Under the pieces are notes generated by a model that saw only the letters and a list, made by a program, of their open reading frames with translations, was not told the origin of the DNA and did no database searches. The translations under genes and the position numbers were made by a program. From WLMZ01 sp031367435 (lineage in GTDB: Bacteria; Actinomycetota; Acidimicrobiia; Acidimicrobiales; Ilumatobacteraceae), in NCBI GenBank assembly GCA_031367435.1, contig JANLPV010000025.1, forward strand, positions 3,126-67,125: DNA of 64,000 bases. Direction: 5' to 3'. This document shows, in pieces, positions 50,492-59,357 of the stretch (position 1 is its first letter; each line of letters opens with the position of its first letter).

Positions 50492-51631
50492 TCACGCCAA
50501 GCTGCGCGAGATCTCGCCAAGTGACTGCCAGAGGTCGAAGAGTCGATCGTTGCCTGGACGCGTCACCTTCTCGGAATCATCGAGCAGCAATCGGTTCGGC
50601 ACGAAACCGCAGCTGATTCTCGGAGTTCTGTCCATCGTGATGAACGAGCCTCCGAAACCGCCCCAGTGAAACGAGGTCGGTGTCGGGCCAGGGAACTCGG
50701 CACTGTCGAGTCCGAAGCCGAGACCATATCGACACCAACCGAGCACCTCGTCTTCGGCGTAACTCTGCTCGGTGGTCGCCTGATCGATGATGTCGGTGCT
50801 CATGAATCGGCGGCCGTTGAGCTCGCCGCCCATCGCCATCATGGCCCCAATTGTTGCGATGCCTTTGGCTGTGGCGAGACCGCTTGACGCTGGGATGACC
50901 GCTGCCATCCGATTGGGGGTCACCCAGTCTCGCGCCTCGAATTCATTGAACGCGCGTTCCCCCATGAGAGTCGGCATGATCACCGGTGTTTGCGGATAGA
51001 TGAGTTCGGCAACACGCGCTTGGTCGCGTGCATCGCTCAGCCCAAAGTGGAACTCGGCGTTCAACGGTGCCGCGATCTCTGTTCTGAAGAACTCGTCGAA
51101 GGGCATTCCACTGAGTCGGCGCACAAGCTCACCAAGGATGAAGCCGAATGTTTGCGGGTGATAGCAGCTGATCGTGCCCGGCTCGTGCCAAAGCGCGGCG
51201 GCCTCGAGAACACCAATCATGTGCTGCCAGTCATGCGTCTGGTCCCACGCGATCTGCTGGCCGAAGCCAGGGAGACCCGAGCGATGCACCAACACCTGAC
51301 GAGTAGTGATGACGCCTTTACCGTTGCTGGCGAACGCAGGCCAATACTGAGCGATCGGCGCAACAAGGTCGAGCAGTCCGCGGTCCACCATCATCAGCGT
51401 CGCGATGATCACCATCGCTTTCGATGTCGAAAAAACGAACGAAAGAGTGTCCTGTTCCCACGGCCGTGTGCGTTCACGATCGCGATAACCGCCCCACAGA
51501 TCGACGACGAATTCACCGTCGAGTGTCGCCGCCAATGAACCACCGAGATCGACCCCCGTCGCGAGGTTGTGACGAAACTTGTCCTCGAGAGCCTGAAAGC
51601 GTTCATCGCAGAATTCGTGTACTTCTGCCAT
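50492..51631 (-). CDS. Beta-lactamase-fold esterase (EstB-like)
   Basis: 379 residues from ATG 51631. The nucleophile SxxK is STSK in FVFSTSKAMV, the Tyr motif is SCYHPQTFGFILGEL, and the third motif is FHWGGFGG. The sequence around GDLWGGYRDRERTRPWEQDTL matches EstB-type carboxylesterases of the class C beta-lactamase fold rather than true penicillin-degrading enzymes. No signal peptide is present. It lies in a same-strand run of lipid/ketone-type catabolic genes (CoA-transferase, monooxygenase-esterase fusion, dioxygenase) and probably hydrolyses an ester or lactone there. Confidence 0.87.
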   Translation of the reverse strand: MAEVHEFCDERFQALEDKFRHNLATGVDLGGSLAATLDGEFVVDLWGGYRDRERTRPWEQDTLSFVFSTSKAMVIIATLMMVDRGLLDLVAPIAQYWPAFASNGKGVITTRQVLVHRSGLPGFGQQIAWDQTHDWQHMIGVLEAAALWHEPGTISCYHPQTFGFILGELVRRLSGMPFDEFFRTEIAAPLNAEFHFGLSDARDQARVAELIYPQTPVIMPTLMGERAFNEFEARDWVTPNRMAAVIPASSGLATAKGIATIGAMMAMGGELNGRRFMSTDIIDQATTEQSYAEDEVLGWCRYGLGFGLDSAEFPGPTPTSFHWGGFGGSFITMDRTPRISCGFVPNRLLLDDSEKVTRPGNDRLFDLWQSLGEISRSLA

Positions 51632-51708
51632 CACACCCCCAGACCTGCTATTCACTTCGCCAGCAATTTCCGCGCGGACCGTATCAGACGGAATTTCGGC
51701 ACCGAACG

Positions 51709-52950
51709 CTACGCGCGCAGTTTGTGACCGATGTGTTCGATCTGGCCGTCGTCGCGGGCCAACAACGCGTCGTTGTAGTGGCGTTGGCCACGATGATGCA
51801 CGGCGTCGGCGCGGGCGAACGACAACAAGATCGACACGCGATGTGGACCATCGGCTGAGGTTGGCGGTAATGACACGTGCATCACGTCGCCGTCGTGTAA
51901 CGAGATGTCACCCGCGTGCACATCGATCGCGATCCCCGTAGGGGCACCGGGTGCATTGCCATCGATGAAGGGGTGGCTGGTCGTATGCGAGCCGGGTAGC
52001 GCACGTAGTTCACCGGCTGCTGGGCTTCCGTCGGTGAGGCAGATGGTCATAACGAGTGTCGGACAATTCGCGGCGTGCCCTCCCATCCCGCAGTCGCGAT
52101 GCCAAGGGAGATCGGCGAGACCTTCGACCATGTTTGGAATCTTCCACAGTGCCGTGACCCCATCAACGTCGTTGCGATACGCGCTGCGCACTTCAAGGCC
52201 AGTCGCGGCGACGATCGCCTGCACGTTTGGGTTGTCATACAGCGCGCGCAGGGCCGGTCGGGTGACGCCGTTGAGTACGCGGGTCACAAGTGCGTCGCCA
52301 TCGGCGTTGCGGCCCCACCACGATGTGCCATCGCCAGGTTGCGCCTCCGCACGAAGCGCCTCAGCTTCGGCGCGCAGGAGAGCAACCTCGTCGGCGTCGA
52401 ACACACCGCGGGCAACGATGAACCCGACGGTCGACAACTGATGGGCCACTGCACCAGGGTCGGCGACGACGCTCGGCATGTCGAACGCGGCTGTCGGATC
52501 GAGCGGCACGCCGTCACGATCACGAAGATCAATGGCCGCCGCGTCGTAGATCGGGCGGCCGTGGAAGATCGCCCGCAACGCAGGTTCCCACCGAATGAAA
52601 CGCAAAGGATTGCCACGACTGACCTTGGCGCGGTCCTGATAGAGCATTGCTGTGGGCGTATCGAGGTCGGCGGCGAGATCGGCAAAGGATTCGTCGTCGA
52701 GTTCAACAACGACGCGTGCCTCATCGAGAATGCCGTGAGCAATCGTCACCGAACCATTGCCCGGCATGTATGTGAACGCACCCGAGCCGGTGACAAAGCT
52801 GATCGGTCCGAGCGGAGTTGCGTCTGCACACGCAAGCGCACCGTTACCCGCGGCGAGCCGGCCTGGTAAGTCGGCGAGATGAAACGACTGAAAATCGAAT
52901 GCCTGCTCCACGCCGAGATTGTGCCACGCCAGCGACCTCGCGCGTTTCAC
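51709..52950 (-). CDS. Phytanoyl-CoA-dioxygenase-family Fe(II)/2OG oxygenase, with N-terminal extension
   Basis: 413 residues; a GTG at 52911 is an alternative start. Residues about 1-160 are a beta-rich extension of unknown role. The C-terminal double-stranded beta helix has the iron motif WHRDCGMGGH (His-x-Asp) and the distal His in DVMHVSLPP, followed by Arg in PHRVSILLSF for 2-oxoglutarate. The substrate is not clear; members hydroxylate CoA esters, alkaloids, halogenated or small acids. It differs from the PhnY-like protein in size and context. Its neighbours are the class III CoA-transferase upstream (46-base gap) and the EstB-like esterase downstream. Confidence 0.82.
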   Translation of the reverse strand: MKRARSLAWHNLGVEQAFDFQSFHLADLPGRLAAGNGALACADATPLGPISFVTGSGAFTYMPGNGSVTIAHGILDEARVVVELDDESFADLAADLDTPTAMLYQDRAKVSRGNPLRFIRWEPALRAIFHGRPIYDAAAIDLRDRDGVPLDPTAAFDMPSVVADPGAVAHQLSTVGFIVARGVFDADEVALLRAEAEALRAEAQPGDGTSWWGRNADGDALVTRVLNGVTRPALRALYDNPNVQAIVAATGLEVRSAYRNDVDGVTALWKIPNMVEGLADLPWHRDCGMGGHAANCPTLVMTICLTDGSPAAGELRALPGSHTTSHPFIDGNAPGAPTGIAIDVHAGDISLHDGDVMHVSLPPTSADGPHRVSILLSFARADAVHHRGQRHYNDALLARDDGQIEHIGHKLRA

Positions 52951-52996
52951 CGAGAGACGCGAATGGAACGCCGAGGAGCGCTACAGCCGTTCGCAT

Positions 52997-54172
52997 TCAG
53001 AGCAGCGCATCAATCGCGGCGTCGCTCATACCAACCTCGCGAAGCACTTCGCGACCGTGCTCGCCGAGCAGCGGCGCGTGCCGACGCACTGTTGCTGGCG
53101 TTGCCGAAAACCGCGCGGGCGATGGAATCTGGCGGTAGGCACCCATCGTCGGGTGTTGCACCACGGGAAGCTCAGCGACGAGGTCGTCAAGGCTGCGCAC
53201 AGCTGCGGCCGGGATGTCGTGTGTGCTGCAGAACTCCACCCAGAACTCGGTGGTGCGTGTCGCGATGATCGGTGTGACCAACGCGTAGAGCTCGCCGGCA
53301 TTGGCCATGCGCGAGCGAGCGGATCGGGCGCGTGGATCGTCGATGAGGTCGTCGCGACCACCCACGCGAAACAGATCGTTGTAGTTGGCCACCGAGTACG
53401 GCAGCACGGCCATCCATCCGTTGCTTGTCGCAACGGGTCGGCGTTCGGGCGTGACAATGCGCTGGTATCCCGCTGGGCCGAGTGGCGGTTCGGGAATCGC
53501 CGCGCTGCCATGCTCGACCAACGTAAACGAGGTGAGCGCATCGATCATTGGGACCTCCACGAATTGGCCCTCGCCGGTGCGTTCACGATGAAAGAGTGCA
53601 GCAAGCACCGCATAGACAAGCGTGAGCCCGGCGACCTTGTCGGCAACCAGCGTTGGCACAAGTGCTGGCGTGCCGGTCTGCAGCGCGAAGGCGTGCGCGA
53701 TCCCCGAGTTGGCCTGGATCACATCGTCATACGCGGGACGATTCGCGTCGGGCGAATCCGATGGCCAACCGTTCGCCTGACACATCACGATGTCGGGCCG
53801 CACCGCGCGCACCGCGTCGTAGGTGAGGCCGAGGCGGCCGAGCGGTGCGGGCCGAAGGTTAGTGACGAGCACATCGCTGGTCGCCGCGATCCGAAGAAAC
53901 GCATCGCGGCCCGCAGGGTCTTTCAGGTTGAGGCACACGTTGCGTTTATTGCGCAGCAGGTTCAACGAAACGCCCGACATCCCTCGCTCGGGTCCGGGAC
54001 CCATGATGCGATTGGTGTCACCATGCGCTTCCTCCACCGCAATGACGTCGGCACCGAGGTCGCCCATGATCTGCGTCGCGTAGGGGCCCATCACCACCGA
54101 TGACAGGTCGAGCACTCGAACACCTGCAAGCGGGCCCGAAGTGGCGTTGCCGCTGATGTCCGCGTCTGTCAT
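52997..54172 (-). CDS. Class III (CaiB/BaiF) CoA-transferase
   Basis: 391 residues from ATG 54172. The N-terminus GVRVLDLSSVVMGPYATQIMGDLGADVIAVEE is the signature of family III CoA-transferases. It is followed by NKRNVCLNLKDPAGRDAFLRIAATSDVLVTNLRP and the C-terminal interlocking domain with PSPARFSATPATVRRHAP. The family moves CoA between carboxylic acids through an aspartyl-CoA intermediate. Acceptors could be bile-acid, carnitine, oxalate or steroid-side-chain-like acids. The start region holds a 14-base tandem duplication that has separated an older ATGA overlap with the monooxygenase-esterase gene upstream. Confidence 0.9.
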   Translation of the reverse strand: MTDADISGNATSGPLAGVRVLDLSSVVMGPYATQIMGDLGADVIAVEEAHGDTNRIMGPGPERGMSGVSLNLLRNKRNVCLNLKDPAGRDAFLRIAATSDVLVTNLRPAPLGRLGLTYDAVRAVRPDIVMCQANGWPSDSPDANRPAYDDVIQANSGIAHAFALQTGTPALVPTLVADKVAGLTLVYAVLAALFHRERTGEGQFVEVPMIDALTSFTLVEHGSAAIPEPPLGPAGYQRIVTPERRPVATSNGWMAVLPYSVANYNDLFRVGGRDDLIDDPRARSARSRMANAGELYALVTPIIATRTTEFWVEFCSTHDIPAAAVRSLDDLVAELPVVQHPTMGAYRQIPSPARFSATPATVRRHAPLLGEHGREVLREVGMSDAAIDALL

Positions 54173-54191
54173 TTCGCGTCTGTCATTTCGC
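54164..54191. repeat. 14-base tandem duplication at a stop/start junction
   Basis: GTCTGTCATTTCGC occurs twice in a row. Each copy holds the minus-strand ATGA; the upstream copy supplies the stop of the monooxygenase-esterase and the downstream copy supplies the start of the CoA-transferase. Confidence 0.85.
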
Positions 54192-56807
54192 GTCGCGCAA
54201 CAGCGCCTTGAGCGCAGCACTCATTTCGGCACGAACCGGCGCGCCCGATGGCAACATATCCACGGCAGTCAACGACGTGTGGATATGACCACGAGCGGCG
54301 ATGTGACGCACGCTGACTCCGGCGTCGGTCAACGCCTCGGCGTACGCGATGCCCTCATCGCGAAGTGGATCGAACTCACCGGTCACCACAATTGCGGGAG
54401 GCAGATCGGTGAACCGCTCAGCGCGCAACGGCGACGCCTTCGGATTCATTCGATCGTCCGGGTCCGCGTAGTTGTTCCAGAACCATCGCATCAACGACTC
54501 GGTGAGGATAAAGCCGCTCGCATTTTCGACGAAGGAGTCGGTGGCCATCGCACCATCGGTGACGGGGTTGAGTAGCAGCTGACCGGCGATGTTCGGCCCA
54601 CCTGTATCGCGCGCGAGTTGGCACACGACAGCCGCGAGATTCGCACCAGCACTCCAACCTGCGACGGCGAGCGCTCCTGGGATGCCGCCCAAGTCTTCAG
54701 CGTGGTCGGCAATCCACTGCGTGGCGGCAAACGCATCGTCGGCGGCAGCCGGGAAGGGGGCCTCGGGAGCGTGTCGATAGTTTGCCGATATCACGATCGC
54801 ATCAGTGCTCACGCACAGGTCGCGACAGAACGGGTCGTCACTGTCGTGGCTGCCGAACAACCACCCGCCGCCGTGGAAGTAGGCAACCACCGGATGCGGC
54901 CCCGGGCTCGCCGGCCGATACAGCCGATACGGCAACGCACCGTCAGCGCCGGCGAGCTCACCGTCGACAATCTCGCCGACATCGGGGCCGGGTGGGCGAA
55001 CGGCCGACATCGCTGTCGACATGGCTCGCGCCTCGACCGGCGACATTGCCTCCATCGCTGGTATGTCCAACGTAGCCATCATCTCGAGCATGATGCCGAC
55101 GTCAGGCTGGAGGCGCCGCACGATGCCGTCGGTGCGGTGAACGCCGTTGGGGCCACGGCGTTCAAAGCCGAGATAATCGCGAGCGACAACCTCGTCGCAT
55201 ATCGCTCGATAACGATCGGCACCACCGAGGTACGGCAGAAAGACACGCGGTTTGCCGGGCACATTGGCACCCATGTACCACGAGTTGGCGCGCGACACGA
55301 GCGTGATGTTGACGAAGTCACTGCCGTGCAGCACCCATCCCTCCACAGCACGTTCCGTTGGCTCGATGGTCGTTGACCCCTCGGCACGAAGGTGCTGCAA
55401 GCAATCTGCGATCCAGTCGACGTGCTGCTCTATCGACACGATCATGTTCGTCAACACCGAGGGACTCCCCGGGCCGGTGATCATGAACAGATTTGGAAAG
55501 CCTGCCGCCATCAGCCCCAAGTAGGTGGTGGGGCCATCGGCCCACGCTTCCTTGAGCGTCACGTGGTCGCGGCCTTCGATGTTGACGCCGACGATTGCAC
55601 CCGTCATTGCGTCGAAGCCGGTGGCAAACACGATCGCATCGAACTCCATCGACGCATCGGCAAGATCGATGCCAGTCTCAGTGATGGTGACGATCGGTGT
55701 CGCATGCAGATCGACGAGCTTCACGTGCGGCTTGTTGAACGTGTCGTAGTAGTCGGTGTCGACGCACAACCGTTTAGTGCCGATCGGGAAGCTCTTCGGA
55801 CACAGCAGTTCAGCCGTCTTTGGATCATGAACCATCGAGCGGATCTTGTTGCGCACGAACTCGGATAGCAGCTCGTTCGCGGCGGGACTTGTCAAATGAT
55901 CGATGTACGTTCCGAGAAAGCCGATCATGTCTCCACGCACCCACGCGCTCTCGTACGTGCCTTGTCGTTCCTCATCACTGACGGCGAGCGCGCTCAGCAC
56001 GGCGACCTCCGTGGGTACCCCACTGCTGGTGTGCCGAGCCGCTTCCCGATACTCGGCGCGCCCCTGCGACATCGCGGCCAGCCTCTCGGCCGGGATAGGT
56101 CCGTTCTTGGCGGGAATCGAGAAGTTTGGTGTGCGCTGAAAGACCGTCAACTGACTCGCCTGCGCAGCGATGATCGGAATCGATTGGATCGCCGACGATC
56201 CGGTGCCGATGACAGCGACCCGCTTTCCAGTGAAGTCAACACCGGCGTGAGGCCAGCGACTGGTGAAGTACACCTCGCCGGCGAAGCGATCAGTGCCTTC
56301 GATGTCGACATCCTTGGGCATCGACAGGCATCCCGTGGCCATCACATAAAACTGGCAGGTGAGGTTGGCGCCTTGGGCGGTGCGCAGATGCCACCGTTGC
56401 GCGCCTTCATCCCAAGTCGCCGAATCGATGCGGGTACCGAAGTCGATATCGCGGCGAAGGTCGTGTTTGTCGGCGACGTGTTGCGCGTAACGCAGAATCT
56501 CAGGTTGCGACGCGTACTTCTCCGACCACTCCCACCTCTCGTCGAGCTCGGCATCAAATGAGTACGAATAGTCGATGCTTTGAATGTCGCAACGTGCGCC
56601 CGGGTAGCGGTTCCAATACCAGGTGCCACCTACATCGTCGCCCGATTCCACAACACGCGCCGAGAAGCCCAGCTCGCGAAGACGATGCAGTAAGTACATG
56701 CCCGCAAAGCCAGCACCCACGACCACTACATCAACTTCGACATCAACTTCGACATCAACGATGATTGGCCTCGACGTGACCTCAGCTCCGGATCCGTTCA
56801 CCGACAT
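54183..56807 (-). CDS. Baeyer-Villiger-type monooxygenase fused to an HSL-family esterase
   Basis: 874 residues. Residues about 25-540 are a flavin monooxygenase: FAD motif VVVGAGFAGMYLLHRL, DVGGTWYWNRYPGARCD, NADP motif VAVIGTGSSAIQSIP, and the family fingerprint FAGEVYFTSRWPH, where Phe stands in place of the usual central His. Residues about 590-874 are an alpha/beta hydrolase with YFHGGGWLFG, nucleophile GWSAGANL, acid EFDPLRDEG and His GHIHTS. The fusion would oxidise a ketone to an ester or lactone and hydrolyse it at once. The N-terminal VDVEVDVEVDV is encoded by 12-base repeats (56728-56763). Confidence 0.9.
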   Translation of the reverse strand: MSVNGSGAEVTSRPIIVDVEVDVEVDVVVVGAGFAGMYLLHRLRELGFSARVVESGDDVGGTWYWNRYPGARCDIQSIDYSYSFDAELDERWEWSEKYASQPEILRYAQHVADKHDLRRDIDFGTRIDSATWDEGAQRWHLRTAQGANLTCQFYVMATGCLSMPKDVDIEGTDRFAGEVYFTSRWPHAGVDFTGKRVAVIGTGSSAIQSIPIIAAQASQLTVFQRTPNFSIPAKNGPIPAERLAAMSQGRAEYREAARHTSSGVPTEVAVLSALAVSDEERQGTYESAWVRGDMIGFLGTYIDHLTSPAANELLSEFVRNKIRSMVHDPKTAELLCPKSFPIGTKRLCVDTDYYDTFNKPHVKLVDLHATPIVTITETGIDLADASMEFDAIVFATGFDAMTGAIVGVNIEGRDHVTLKEAWADGPTTYLGLMAAGFPNLFMITGPGSPSVLTNMIVSIEQHVDWIADCLQHLRAEGSTTIEPTERAVEGWVLHGSDFVNITLVSRANSWYMGANVPGKPRVFLPYLGGADRYRAICDEVVARDYLGFERRGPNGVHRTDGIVRRLQPDVGIMLEMMATLDIPAMEAMSPVEARAMSTAMSAVRPPGPDVGEIVDGELAGADGALPYRLYRPASPGPHPVVAYFHGGGWLFGSHDSDDPFCRDLCVSTDAIVISANYRHAPEAPFPAAADDAFAATQWIADHAEDLGGIPGALAVAGWSAGANLAAVVCQLARDTGGPNIAGQLLLNPVTDGAMATDSFVENASGFILTESLMRWFWNNYADPDDRMNPKASPLRAERFTDLPPAIVVTGEFDPLRDEGIAYAEALTDAGVSVRHIAARGHIHTSLTAVDMLPSGAPVRAEMSAALKALLRDAK
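56728..56763. repeat. 12-base coding repeats at the N-terminus of the monooxygenase
   Basis: ACATCAACTTCG occurs twice exactly, with a third imperfect copy (ACATCAACGATG). They encode the VDVE repeats before the FAD motif and probably arose by slippage. Confidence 0.75.
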
Positions 56808-57078
56808 GGCTCCCTTCGCTCATCGATCCACCCCGTGTTGATCGACAGCTGTCATGTTCGCATAGTGGCTCGTTCAGGCAAGAGGTGGCCCAACTGCGAA
56901 AAACGCCGCGACTCGGACACCGGCAAGACCGTGCTACAGCACAACCGGCGGCAGTTCCGACGTTGGTGACGCATAAAGCTCGAAGCGGTGGTACGCAATC
57001 TCAATGCGTCGCACGGGGTGAAGCGTTTCATTGACCCGTTGTTGCCGCATTAGGCGCCTGACCATGACCCGCACTCAC
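56808..57078. other. 271-base gap without a supported gene
   Basis: This lies between the monooxygenase-esterase start and the SDR stop. Only short frames are present. A plus-strand frame with W-P-N-C-E-K and R-R-Q-F-R-R could suggest a decayed mobile-element fragment, but it is too short and interrupted to call. On the minus strand a weak GCCG/CGGC hairpin before TTTTT (about 56900-56925) could end the upstream operon. Confidence 0.4.
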
Positions 57079-57924
57079 TCAACGGTGATGGAGCGGTCCC
57101 GGCGGCACGCGCCCATCGACGTCCCGAAAGCCGTACTCGACCGCGAGATCGCTCGCAGCAAGCGCGCGCCCTGACCATCGCAACATGTCGGGGTCGGTCG
57201 CTATTGCTGTCACTGCTCGGCCGCAGAACCGCGGCGACTCCGCGGCTGATACGTCGAGTCCGGCAGGAAGGTGGCCTCCGGCCTCGGCAACGTCAATGCG
57301 TTCCGTGCGCACAAACCCTGGCCACAATGACATCACGGTGACGCCGAACGGTAGGAGTTCGTGCGCGGTGTCTGCGGTGAGACGGTCGAGGGCGCACTTA
57401 CCCACTCCGTACGCAACATGCCACGCGTATTCCTGCGCGCCCGACGAGCTGATGTTGACAATCAGTCCGCGCCGCGACTCGGTCATCATCCGTGCCGCAT
57501 ACACACTCGCCACGTAAGCCGATCGTGTGCCGACATCGAACATGTCGTCCCAGTTCGAGATCGGCACCTTCCAGAACGGCTGACGTGAGGTGAGCTCGGG
57601 CGGGATGAGAAACGCGTTGTTGACGAGCACGTCGATGCGTCCGTGATCGGTAGCAATTCGATCGAAGACGGCCATGACGTCGTCGTCATTGCGGTGGTCG
57701 CACGCCATCGCGATGCCGATGCCACCAAGTGCGGTCAGCTCAGCAACGGTCGCGCCGATCGTGCCCGGCAACGGATGATCGCGCTCCGATGTTGATCGAC
57801 CGGTGATGTAGACGGTTGCACCGCGTGCACCGAGTTCCAACGCGCAACCTTTACCAATGCCTCTACTTGCACCAGTCACGAGGGCCACCTGTCCGGCGAG
57901 ATCGCCGCGTGATGACTCAGTCAT
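57079..57924 (-). CDS. Short-chain dehydrogenase/reductase (classical SDR)
   Basis: 281 residues from ATG 57924, overlapping the esterase stop (ATGA). The cofactor motif is VTGASRGIGKG, with VYITGRS after beta-2 where Arg suggests NADP(H). NNAFL stands in the N-N-A-G position, Ser is in VNISSSGAQ, and the catalytic pair is YGVGK (Tyr-x3-Lys). The length and motif set are those of a full classical SDR. It is the last gene of a tightly coupled operon with the esterase, amidohydrolase and aldolase genes and probably oxidises or reduces an alcohol or ketone intermediate. Confidence 0.9.
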   Translation of the reverse strand: MTESSRGDLAGQVALVTGASRGIGKGCALELGARGATVYITGRSTSERDHPLPGTIGATVAELTALGGIGIAMACDHRNDDDVMAVFDRIATDHGRIDVLVNNAFLIPPELTSRQPFWKVPISNWDDMFDVGTRSAYVASVYAARMMTESRRGLIVNISSSGAQEYAWHVAYGVGKCALDRLTADTAHELLPFGVTVMSLWPGFVRTERIDVAEAGGHLPAGLDVSAAESPRFCGRAVTAIATDPDMLRWSGRALAASDLAVEYGFRDVDGRVPPGPLHHR

Positions 57925-59357
57925 CGCCAACTCCTCAACCGCTGCGCCGCGGGGTCGTCAACAACCCGAACCTCATGCCCGAGCTCAATCACCGTCTCGC
58001 CGCCATCCCATTGCGGCCAGTCGCCGAGAGGTTCGCACGACGGCCGCCCCGTCGTCGCAAACGCGGCCCACGCGCGACGGAGGCGCAACGAGAGTCGATC
58101 GGCTGCAGGATTGTCGACAGCGGCTGCGAACGCGCGCCACTCGGCGACGTCGAGCGTGCCGAAGTGAAATGGCAGATCGACCGCGTGGCATGCCCGATGT
58201 TCGGCCGACTCCCATGTGAACGTGGCGCGCCACACTGCGATATCGCGATGACGGTGATGTTCGGCGATCAGCAGCGCAGGGAGCTGCAGGTCGATGTCGG
58301 CAATCGCCAATACGAGGTCGTCGCCGCACGCCGTGAGTCCGCGGTTGACGCCTTCGGCATCGAGGCCAAGCGCGCGGCCCTTGCCAGTGAGCATGCCCAG
58401 CGCATAGTCGCGGGGTAACTGCGGGACTGCCGAACGGAACAACTCCATCTCGTTCGCGGTAGTGCACACCACCATTGGCACTGGTGCAAGCGCACCTTGG
58501 GCGATTGCCTCTAGCGGCGTCAGCGCAACGACATCACCATCGACCCACGGATGAAAGGGCATCATGCCCACCGACATCGCGAGATCGGCCACCGCCTTGT
58601 CCTGCACATCGAGCAACTCGTCGACCGTCGTGCTGGCGAGGTCGTCCAGGCAGCGGACGCCGGCAAGTTCGAGTACGCGCTCGCCCACCTGCGCGGCGGT
58701 AATCGCTGTGAGTGTCGTGGTCGGTGAACCGCTGAGCAGGATGGCCCGCAAGCAGTTGAAGTCAGGATCGGTCAACAGGTGCATGATCGCGCCAGCTCCG
58801 GCTGACTCGCCCATCACCGTCACCTGTTCGGGATCGCCACCGAACTGCGCGATGTTGGCGCGTACCCACGCCATACCGGCCAGCAGATCGCGCAAACCGA
58901 GATTGGTCGGAACGCCCGGAGCAGAGAGGAACCCGAGTAGACCGATCCGATAGTTCAGACCAACGACCACGATGTCACCGTCGGCACACAGGTGACGGCC
59001 GTCGTACGTTGGCAGGCCAGCACCACCAACGCGGAAGCTGCCACCGGGAATCCAAATCAGCACCGGCCGACGACCCGCGGTATCTGGCGTGAACACCTCG
59101 GCCGTCAAACAGTCCTCGCTCGTTGCGTGCGGCGTCATGCCCGGCACGAGATCGAGTCCCTCACTGCGTTGCGGCGGTGCGGCACCCGAACGCGTTGCGT
59201 CGCGCGCCGTCGCCCACGGTGTTGGCGCCAACGGCAGACCAAAACGCGACGCCGTCGCGTACGGCACGCCACCGAAGTGATAGATCTCACGTTCCTGCGC
59301 GCCACCCACAACCACTGTTCCGACAACGTCGCCTGCAGCGGTGGCGACCGTCGACAT
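57921..59357 (-). CDS. Type B carboxylesterase
   Basis: 478 residues from ATG 59357, overlapping the amidohydrolase stop by one base (TGATG). The oxyanion loop is LIWIPGGSF, the nucleophile elbow GESAGAGAIMHLL, EDCLTAEVFTP is the family-B signature 2 equivalent, and the C-terminal His is in HACHAVDLPFHF. It is a cytoplasmic ester hydrolase of the carboxylesterase/cholinesterase fold. It is coupled to SDR and amidohydrolase genes, so it probably acts on an intermediate of the same route. The substrate cannot be read. Confidence 0.9.
   Translation of the reverse strand: MSTVATAAGDVVGTVVVGGAQEREIYHFGGVPYATASRFGLPLAPTPWATARDATRSGAAPPQRSEGLDLVPGMTPHATSEDCLTAEVFTPDTAGRRPVLIWIPGGSFRVGGAGLPTYDGRHLCADGDIVVVGLNYRIGLLGFLSAPGVPTNLGLRDLLAGMAWVRANIAQFGGDPEQVTVMGESAGAGAIMHLLTDPDFNCLRAILLSGSPTTTLTAITAAQVGERVLELAGVRCLDDLASTTVDELLDVQDKAVADLAMSVGMMPFHPWVDGDVVALTPLEAIAQGALAPVPMVVCTTANEMELFRSAVPQLPRDYALGMLTGKGRALGLDAEGVNRGLTACGDDLVLAIADIDLQLPALLIAEHHRHRDIAVWRATFTWESAEHRACHAVDLPFHFGTLDVAEWRAFAAAVDNPAADRLSLRLRRAWAAFATTGRPSCEPLGDWPQWDGGETVIELGHEVRVVDDPAAQRLRSWR

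Noticed and set aside
56881..57060. Possible transposase remnant (frame with W-P-N-C-E-K ... R-R-Q-F-R-R, then A-V-V-R-N-L-N-A-S-H-G-V-K-R-F)
   Set aside because: It is short, interrupted by stops, has no inverted repeats or target duplication, and the resemblance to zinc-binding insertion-sequence N-termini is too weak.
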